Shown: piece by piece, positions 14,979-20,283 of the stretch
Layout of the letters: each line of letters starts with the position of its first letter
How positions within the stretch are numbered: the first letter of the stretch is position 1
Assembly: GCA_964622775.1 (NCBI GenBank)
Contig: CAZUSO010000051.1
Span: 1-20,283 of the forward strand
DNA from: CAZUSO01 sp964622775
GTDB lineage: Bacteria; Bacteroidota; Bacteroidia; Chitinophagales; Chitinophagaceae
Length of the DNA: 20,283 bases
Direction: 5' to 3'
Notes under the pieces: generated by a model
Seen by the model: the letters and a program-made list of their open reading frames with translations, nothing else
What the model was told of the DNA's origin: nothing
Database searches by the model: none
Translations under genes and position numbers: made by a program

Positions 14979-17915
14979 TCAATATCCGAATAATTCTTCC
15001 AGATTCAGCTTTTTCAGTTCGCCGTATTTTTTCAAATCTTCTTCCTTCACTTTGGTCTCATCGGCAACGATGCAGTACGCATAAGGCTTACCGCTGATCT
15101 CATTTTTATGGAATGCCGCTAAATCTTCATAAGTGAGTTTCGGAGCCTGCGTATAAACATCTCTGCGCATATCATGATCATTACCCAGGCGCTGGGCGGT
15201 CAGGTAAGAGAATATGATTTTGTCCTCCATAACGCGATCTGTTGCAAGGCTTTTAGCCAATCCTTCCTGTGCATTCTCTAAAGCCTTTTCCGACGTCGGC
15301 AAGGTGGTTATCAATTCATTCATCGCATAAATACTTTCGTTTAATTTATCAGACTGTGTACCCACATAAGCCATCATGTAATTACGGTATTCCCTGCGCT
15401 GCGGCTGCGCAAAATAAGCGTAGGTGGAATAAGCCAGCGCCTTGGATTCCCGGATAGTCTGAAAGACAATGGAGCCCATACCGCCACCGAAATACTCATT
15501 GAACAAGGATATGGTCGGCGCCGAAGCTGCATTATACTGTCCGGCATTACGTACCCAGTTGATCTCGGCCTGCACCATATCATAATGCGCAAAATACACT
15601 TTATTGGTCGTCATATCCTGCTGCACGAAATCCTTTTTTGCAGGGAGACTCTTCAGCGATTTCGGTGCCGGGTGCAGCCGGTCCATCACCGAGGCTACCT
15701 GCGTAGCCGTACGCGGACCATAATACACAATCTTATGCGGATAGTCTGTCAGGTTACGCAACACATTAATCAGATCCGCTGTGGTAAGCGCATCCAGCTC
15801 AGCATCCGTCAATACATTGTTGAATGGATTTTCGGCTCCGTATTGGGCATAACTCATCAGCCCGCGCAATATCGACCCCTTATTTTCTTTCGCATTCCGG
15901 CGCGACTTTTTCAACCGTTGCTTATATGCATCCAGCGAAGCTGTGTCGCCCTGGCAATGCCGCAATAAATCTTCGAACAACGAAACCGACGCTTCAAAAT
16001 TTTCATCTAAACCTTCAAGCGAAACATAGGTTTGTTCGCTGCCCGAATACACATCAAAAGAAGCGGCAAGCCGATAAAAATCTTTCGAAAAATCTTCGGA
16101 TGATTTTGAAGCTGTTCCAATAAAGTTCAGGTAATCTGCTGCAATGGGCAACAGCCTGTCGTTCCAGCTTCCTGCATCAAAATAGTAGTTAATCCGGAAC
16201 AAGCTATTATCTGCATTTTTGACAGCTAATAATTCATAAGGCCCGGACTGCGCCCGTTGGATATCCTTCTGATAATCCATCCATACCGGTTCAATTTTAT
16301 TTTCCGGCATCGCATTTACGCTTTGCAAAAATTCAGACTGCGCTTCACGATTAACTTCTACCGGTGTAATGGGGGGTTTCTCCACTTTCACGATATTTTT
16401 ATCTTCCCCCTGGCGTTTATAAACCGCCACGTAGTTATCATTCAGGTATTTATTAGCGAAAGCCACGATGTCGGATTTTTTAATGGAGCTGAGAAAATCC
16501 ACGTATGCTACCTGTCTTTTCCAGTCTTCGTTGGAAGTAAAAACATCCATCAGCATATAGGCACGGCTGCTGTATTTTTCATTTTGCTCAATCACGCTTT
16601 TCTTTTCATTATTCACAATAGAGGTCAGCAAATCATCGGGGAAGTCACCTTTTTTCAGCTTGTCCAATTCCGCCAGGATCAGTTGCTTCACATCATCCAG
16701 CGATTGTCCTTCTACCGGTCCACCCTGAAGGATCAGCATACTGTAATCAATCAGCACATAAGGAAAGGCGTACGCAGAAAGCAATTTTTGTTTCTTCACG
16801 AGGTCCAGATCAATCAGGCCGGCAGCGCCATTGGTCAGGATACTTCCCACCAGTTGCAGCATTTGCGCATCCCGGGTAGCTGCTCCCGGGAAGCGGAAGC
16901 CCAGCATAATACTTTCGGGGGTCGGGCCGTAAACCTCGCGCATGATCGGTGCGGTAATGGGCTGTTCCGGATCAAATTTGTATTCGGGAATCGCTTTATT
17001 TTCCATATAGCCAAATGTCTGGTCAATCTTAGCAATCACTTCATCGGGATTGAAATCGCCCGCCATAATGATACCCATGTTATTGGGGACATAATACGTA
17101 TTGAAATACTTTCGGATCTCCTGTAAAGAGGGATTTTTTAAATGTTCGACAGTTCCGATCGTGGTCTGTTTTCCATAATTGTTATTGGGGAAAAGCGTGG
17201 CGAACATCGCCTCAAAAGATTTACGACTATCGTTATCCAGGCCCCGGTTTTTTTCTTCATATACGGCCTCTAATTCCGTATGAAATATCCGGAAGACCGG
17301 GTAACGAAACCGTTCCGCCTGAACGGCAAGATACTTATCCATGGCATTGGCAGGGATATCTTCCACGTAAACGGTTTGCTCAAACGAAGTAAAAGCATTC
17401 GAACCCTGCGCACCCATATTGCTCATCATTTTATCATACTCATTGGCAATAGCAAACTTTGAAGCTTCGCCTGATACCCGATCAATTTTTTCATAGATGG
17501 ACTTACGTTTAGCTTCGTCGGTTGTGGAATTGTATTGCTCATAAAGATCCTGAATCTGATCCAGCAGCGGCTTTTCCTTTGCCCAGTCCAGCGATCCGAA
17601 TTTGTCGGTTCCTTTAAAGAGCATGTGCTCCAGGTAATGAGCCAGCCCGGTATGCGTTGCCGGATCGGTTTTGCTGCCCGCCTTCACCGCAATAAAGGTT
17701 TGAATGCGGGGCTCTCTTTTATCGGGACTCAGGATGACGCTCAGGCCGTTTTTAAGGGTGTAAAACCGGGCCTGGGCAGGGTCGTTGGTCACATAACGGT
17801 AAGCATAGCCACCCGCTTCGGCTTCTTTCCATTCGTGCGATTGCTGCGCCACAGCGGGCTGTATGAGCAGAGTTGATAACAAAGCACCAACTATGATTTT
17901 TTTCAGTAAATGCAT
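14979..17915 (-). CDS. M16 family zinc metallopeptidase (two-half, pitrilysin type)
   Basis: This 978-residue secreted peptidase has a signal peptide (MHLLKKIIVGALLSTLLIQPAVAQ in part, cleavage near residue 23). The inverted zinc motif HYLEH is at H93-E97 in GLAHYLEHMLFKGT, followed later by the third zinc ligand region ELEAVYEEKNRG. The C-terminal half repeats the fold without the zinc motif (FNEYFGGGMGSIVFQTIRESKALAYS), as expected for an M16 clamshell. It probably degrades peptides in the periplasm or outside. I set the start at the ATG at 17915; upstream codons to 17969 would put a charged, tryptophan-containing stretch before the signal peptide and would overlap the promoter. A TATCTTTG box lies 31 nt upstream and a strong terminator follows. 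The gene stands alone on the minus strand and diverges from the yciO-like gene. Confidence 0.92.
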   Translation of the reverse strand: MHLLKKIIVGALLSTLLIQPAVAQQSHEWKEAEAGGYAYRYVTNDPAQARFYTLKNGLSVILSPDKREPRIQTFIAVKAGSKTDPATHTGLAHYLEHMLFKGTDKFGSLDWAKEKPLLDQIQDLYEQYNSTTDEAKRKSIYEKIDRVSGEASKFAIANEYDKMMSNMGAQGSNAFTSFEQTVYVEDIPANAMDKYLAVQAERFRYPVFRIFHTELEAVYEEKNRGLDNDSRKSFEAMFATLFPNNNYGKQTTIGTVEHLKNPSLQEIRKYFNTYYVPNNMGIIMAGDFNPDEVIAKIDQTFGYMENKAIPEYKFDPEQPITAPIMREVYGPTPESIMLGFRFPGAATRDAQMLQLVGSILTNGAAGLIDLDLVKKQKLLSAYAFPYVLIDYSMLILQGGPVEGQSLDDVKQLILAELDKLKKGDFPDDLLTSIVNNEKKSVIEQNEKYSSRAYMLMDVFTSNEDWKRQVAYVDFLSSIKKSDIVAFANKYLNDNYVAVYKRQGEDKNIVKVEKPPITPVEVNREAQSEFLQSVNAMPENKIEPVWMDYQKDIQRAQSGPYELLAVKNADNSLFRINYYFDAGSWNDRLLPIAADYLNFIGTASKSSEDFSKDFYRLAASFDVYSGSEQTYVSLEGLDENFEASVSLFEDLLRHCQGDTASLDAYKQRLKKSRRNAKENKGSILRGLMSYAQYGAENPFNNVLTDAELDALTTADLINVLRNLTDYPHKIVYYGPRTATQVASVMDRLHPAPKSLKSLPAKKDFVQQDMTTNKVYFAHYDMVQAEINWVRNAGQYNAASAPTISLFNEYFGGGMGSIVFQTIRESKALAYSTYAYFAQPQRREYRNYMMAYVGTQSDKLNESIYAMNELITTLPTSEKALENAQEGLAKSLATDRVMEDKIIFSYLTAQRLGNDHDMRRDVYTQAPKLTYEDLAAFHKNEISGKPYAYCIVADETKVKEEDLKKYGELKKLNLEELFGY

Positions 17916-17946
17916 AAATCTTGTTTTCGGATAATTGAAATGTGGC

Positions 17947-17954
17947 CAAAGATA
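17947..17954 (-). promoter_or_regulatory. Putative -7 box of the M16 gene
   Basis: Read on the minus strand the bases are TATCTTTG, a perfect TAnnTTTG, 31 bases before the M16 ATG. A TTT lies 19 bases further upstream at the -33 position, inside the palindrome at 17966-17979. This box supports the ATG at 17915 over the longer frame. Confidence 0.55.
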
Positions 17955-17965
17955 AAAGTTTCGCC

Positions 17966-17979
17966 GCATTTATAAATGC
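17966..17979. promoter_or_regulatory. 14-bp perfect palindrome in divergent promoter region
   Basis: GCATTTATAAATGC is perfectly self-complementary. It covers the -33 region of the M16 promoter and lies about 37 bases upstream of the -7 box of the yciO-like gene, a position where a dimeric regulator could affect both. No regulator gene is nearby. Confidence 0.35.
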
Positions 17980-18015
17980 CTTATTCACCACGGGCAATAA
18001 AAAAGACAAAAAGAT

Positions 18016-18023
18016 TACCTTTG
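18016..18023 (+). promoter_or_regulatory. Putative -7 box of the yciO-like gene
   Basis: TACCTTTG is a perfect TAnnTTTG only three bases before the ATG at 18027. If used, the mRNA would be leaderless or nearly so. Confidence 0.45.
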
Positions 18024-18026
18024 TAT

Positions 18027-18638
18027 ATGCTGATTCCTATTCATCCGGACAATCCGCAGGAGCGGAACCTGAAAATGGTTACGGAATGCCTGCGTAAAGG
18101 CGGCGTAATTATTTATCCGACGGATACCATATACGGGATTGGATGCGACATTTACAATACTAATGCTATTGAACGTATTTGCCGCATCAAAAATATCCTC
18201 CCCAAGCGGGCGCATTTTTCGTTTATTTGCCGGGACCTGAGTCATCTGAGCGATTATGCCCGTAATATCAGCACACCGGTATTCCGGCAGTTAAAAAAAG
18301 CGCTGCCCGGCCCTTACACCTTCATCCTCGAAGCCAGCCGGGAAGTGCCTAAAATGCTCAAAACCAAAAAAGATACCGTCGGGATTCGCGTGCCGCAACA
18401 CCAAATTTGCCAGATGATCATTGCGCATTTAGGCAACCCGATCATGAGCACTTCCCTGCCCATAGATGAGGATGTTGCCTACTATACCGATCCTGAAATA
18501 ATCCATAGTATTTTTGAGCACCAGGTGGACATGGTGATCGACGGAGGTATCGGCAATACCGAAACCTCTACCATTATAGACTTCACCGGCGATGCAGCCG
18601 AAGTGCTGCGCCAGGGAGCCGGGGCCTGGCCGGTCTGA
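18027..18638 (+). CDS. YciO-like protein of the Sua5/YrdC/YciO family
   Basis: This 203-residue protein has the Sua5/YrdC fold: LRKGGVIIYPTDTIYGIGCDI at the N-terminus in part, then KRAHFSFICRDLSHLSDYA, then GPYTFILEAS, GIRVPQHQICQ and MSTSLPID (140-147). In true threonylcarbamoyl-AMP synthases (TsaC/Sua5) the last motif is STSAN; here it is STSLP, as in E. coli YciO (STSLM), and the CRDLSxLS segment also matches YciO. The protein is therefore more likely YciO, whose threonylcarbamoyl-AMP synthase activity is reported as weak or absent, than the tRNA t6A enzyme. It probably binds RNA or nucleotide. The ATG at 18027 gives the standard family start (LIPIHPDNPQ); the upstream frame to 17976 would overlap the promoter. 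It converges on the TolC gene with an 11-nt gap. Confidence 0.85.
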   Translation: MLIPIHPDNPQERNLKMVTECLRKGGVIIYPTDTIYGIGCDIYNTNAIERICRIKNILPKRAHFSFICRDLSHLSDYARNISTPVFRQLKKALPGPYTFILEASREVPKMLKTKKDTVGIRVPQHQICQMIIAHLGNPIMSTSLPIDEDVAYYTDPEIIHSIFEHQVDMVIDGGIGNTETSTIIDFTGDAAEVLRQGAGAWPV

Positions 18639-18649
18639 ATTATGGATTT

Positions 18650-19993
18650 TCAATTATCCAAATAATACTCCACAATCTTCATTTTAAATATCCAGTCATA
18701 TTTTGCAGTGAGCTCATCAATAAGCGCAACGTTCTTATCGCGCTGTGCCAGCAGCAGGTCATTGGCGGCGATCAATCCTAAGCCGTAACGCTGCCCGGCA
18801 AACTCGTACCCGACTGTAGCCAGGATAGCAGCGCTTTTCGCAGCATGATATACCTGTAATGCCGTTTGTACGTCATTCCATGCTTTGTAGATATCCTGCT
18901 TCAGCTTTACAAGCTGTTCCTGCTGCTGTATTGCTGCCTGTTGTAAGGAAAATTGTGATTGCTTAATTGCGTAGCGGCTGCTCCAGTTGTTGAACAGGGG
19001 AATATTAAAACTTAATGAAAATGATTGCGACAGATTATTCCTGAGCTGTTTTCCCCAGTTCATCAGTCTCTGTTCGCCATGAGCTAAGTATTCGTAAGAT
19101 GTAGAAGAATAATTGCTCCCTGCAGAATATCCCAATGAAAGCGAGGGGTAAAGTTTCCCTTTGGCTATTTCAATGTCTTTTTGAGCCATGGCAATTTTTA
19201 ACCGGTTGCTTTTTATGGAGGGCAGCCAGCTAATGGCAGTCATATATACTTCTTCAGGAGTTTGTAAAAAATATGGTGCAGGATTTTCTTTTTCTTCTGT
19301 CGCTGCAAACGGTGTCTGAAATTCAAGATTGAGCATAGCCTTAATATCAATAAGGGACTGCTGGTATGCTAACAAGGCGTTGAAATAGATTGCACTGTCT
19401 TTCATCAGTTGGGTTTTGACCTGTGCAGCATCCAGGCCGTTACTTTTGCCTGCCTCTTGTAAGGCATTTGTTTTCGCTACATTTTGATTGCTTAATTTCA
19501 ATTGTTCTTCGGCAACGGTGATGCGTTCTTTGGCTAAGAGAATCTGCAAATAAGCTGCCGTAATATTTAACGCAACATCATTTTGTATTTGCTCTTTATC
19601 CGCGGTGGCTGCTTCCTGTTGCAATTTATTTTTCCCGATGATGTTTTTGTGCTGAAACCAGCTGAATAAGGTAACGCCGCTGCTACCGCTTATTCCGGCA
19701 TATTCGTAAGCGTTATTTTCAAACTGGTTACTGGTGGGATTAATGGAACGCCCATAGCTACGACCGTAACCTGACGACATGGATGCATTGGGCAATAAGG
19801 CCATCCTGCTTTGGGCTACCTGCATTTTGGCAATGCGTTCGTTTATAATTGCTGCCTGTACGGACAGGTTATTTTCTTTGGCATAATCAATGCAACGTGG
19901 TAAGGACCAAACGGAATCCTGGGCGCACAAATTTTTTGATGCGCAAAAGATGAGTATAAAACACAATAATATATTTTTAGAAAAACTCTTCAT
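18650..19993 (-). CDS. TolC family outer-membrane efflux protein
   Basis: This 447-residue protein has a signal peptide ending at CA (about residue 24) and then the two-repeat helical-barrel pattern of outer-membrane efflux proteins. Each half starts with a helix pair (WSLPRCIDYAKENNLSVQ and, later, SWLPSIKSNRLKIAMAQKDIEIAKGKLYPSLSLG in part) followed by beta strands and long coiled helices. The segments AAYLQILLAKERITVAEEQL and YGLGLIAANDLLLAQRD are typical. TolC-type trimers form the outer-membrane exit duct of RND, ABC or MFS efflux pumps or type I secretion. The usual partners (membrane-fusion and inner-membrane pump genes) would lie upstream, outside the right edge. The ATG at 19993 begins the signal peptide. 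No standard -7 box is evident in the repeat-rich region upstream. Confidence 0.92.
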   Translation of the reverse strand: MKSFSKNILLCFILIFCASKNLCAQDSVWSLPRCIDYAKENNLSVQAAIINERIAKMQVAQSRMALLPNASMSSGYGRSYGRSINPTSNQFENNAYEYAGISGSSGVTLFSWFQHKNIIGKNKLQQEAATADKEQIQNDVALNITAAYLQILLAKERITVAEEQLKLSNQNVAKTNALQEAGKSNGLDAAQVKTQLMKDSAIYFNALLAYQQSLIDIKAMLNLEFQTPFAATEEKENPAPYFLQTPEEVYMTAISWLPSIKSNRLKIAMAQKDIEIAKGKLYPSLSLGYSAGSNYSSTSYEYLAHGEQRLMNWGKQLRNNLSQSFSLSFNIPLFNNWSSRYAIKQSQFSLQQAAIQQQEQLVKLKQDIYKAWNDVQTALQVYHAAKSAAILATVGYEFAGQRYGLGLIAANDLLLAQRDKNVALIDELTAKYDWIFKMKIVEYYLDN

Positions 19994-20283
19994 GCTTTAG
20001 GAAATTTCTCCCTGTGGTTGTGATGTCATTTTTTTTCAATGCTCAATGCTCCACTGTCATGCTGTAAGCATCCATTTTAATTACGAATGATCAATTACGA
20101 AATTGGATTACCTGCATTACCTGCGGTGAGAAAAGCTCCTGCGGAATGACAAAGCCCTTTCCCGTTTTTTAGTCTTCGGGAGATTTCATCCTGCGGTCGT
20201 GACAGCGTTGATTTTTCATTCTTCATTCTTCATTTTTCATTTTTCATTCTCCTGCTGTTAATTTTTAGATGCTTACAGCATGA
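19994..20283. repeat. Repeat-rich region upstream of the TolC gene
   Basis: Three diverged copies of a motif resembling GGAGATTTCTCCCTGCGGTCG lie at about 20000-20028, 20125-20150 and 20177-20205. A perfect 16-bp inverted repeat sits at 20057-20072 and 20268-20283. AATTACGAA occurs twice (20079-20087, 20093-20101). A TTCATT-type low-complexity tract runs from about 20213 to 20250. No gene is visible. The right arm of the inverted repeat touches the window end, so the element may continue. Confidence 0.5.

Noticed and set aside
16257..17126. Long (289-codon) plus-strand frame opposite the M16 gene
   Set aside because: It lies wholly within the well-supported M16 coding sequence and its product is a low-complexity mix rich in His, Ile and Phe with no family pattern, which is typical of an antisense shadow.
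20213..20250. TTCATT-type tandem tract as a CRISPR or functional repeat array
   Set aside because: The units are very short, irregular and without spacers; it is simple-sequence DNA.

Overview
The window reads as a chromosomal segment of a Bacteroidota bacterium, most likely Chitinophagales/Chitinophagaceae-like (moderate confidence). Supporting evidence: a type IX secretion (T9SS) C-terminal sorting domain, a GldB gliding lipoprotein, a Bacteroidota-style long LspA, a DUF3467 protein, few Shine-Dalgarno sequences, several TTG starts, and repeated matches to the Bacteroidota -7 promoter box TAnnTTTG.

Layout. Positions 1-647 hold the 3' end of a large secreted T9SS substrate, convergent with gldB (855-1880, minus). 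Diverging from gldB is a plus-strand run: a short single-POTRA Omp85 protein (2014-3408), NAD kinase (3459-4337), lspA (4423-5085) and kynureninase (5118-6383). A 249-bp spacer with nested inverted repeats separates these from a second plus-strand group: a membrane GT2 glycosyltransferase (6632-7777), rsmG overlapping it by 10 nt (7768-8391) and a soluble GT2 glycosyltransferase (8425-9351). Next come a secreted DUF885 zinc-peptidase-like protein (9520-11262), maf (11357-11935), DUF3467 (12023-12343) and a UbiD-family decarboxylase (12795-14651). A minus-strand M16 peptidase (14979-17915) ends at a clear intrinsic terminator and diverges from a yciO-like gene (18027-18638). That gene converges on a TolC-family outer-membrane protein (18650-19993, minus), whose upstream region is filled with degenerate repeats.

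Function. The content is mostly housekeeping plus envelope biology: outer-membrane proteins, lipoprotein processing, secreted peptidases, glycosyltransferases, and gliding/T9SS. NAD kinase and kynureninase are both linked to NAD(P) metabolism, but co-function is only inferred.

I found no CRISPR array, transposase, phage gene, tRNA or rRNA, and no protein-coding cassette resembling a new defence or metabolic system. The most unusual signals are non-coding. The best is a 21-bp motif present three times (two copies at 19/21 identity) that forms hairpins upstream of the glycosyltransferase operon and of maf. Others are a perfect 10-bp stem downstream of DUF3467, a tandem GTCCCG hairpin after the UbiD gene, a 14-bp palindrome in a divergent promoter, and a 16-bp inverted repeat at the right edge of the window.
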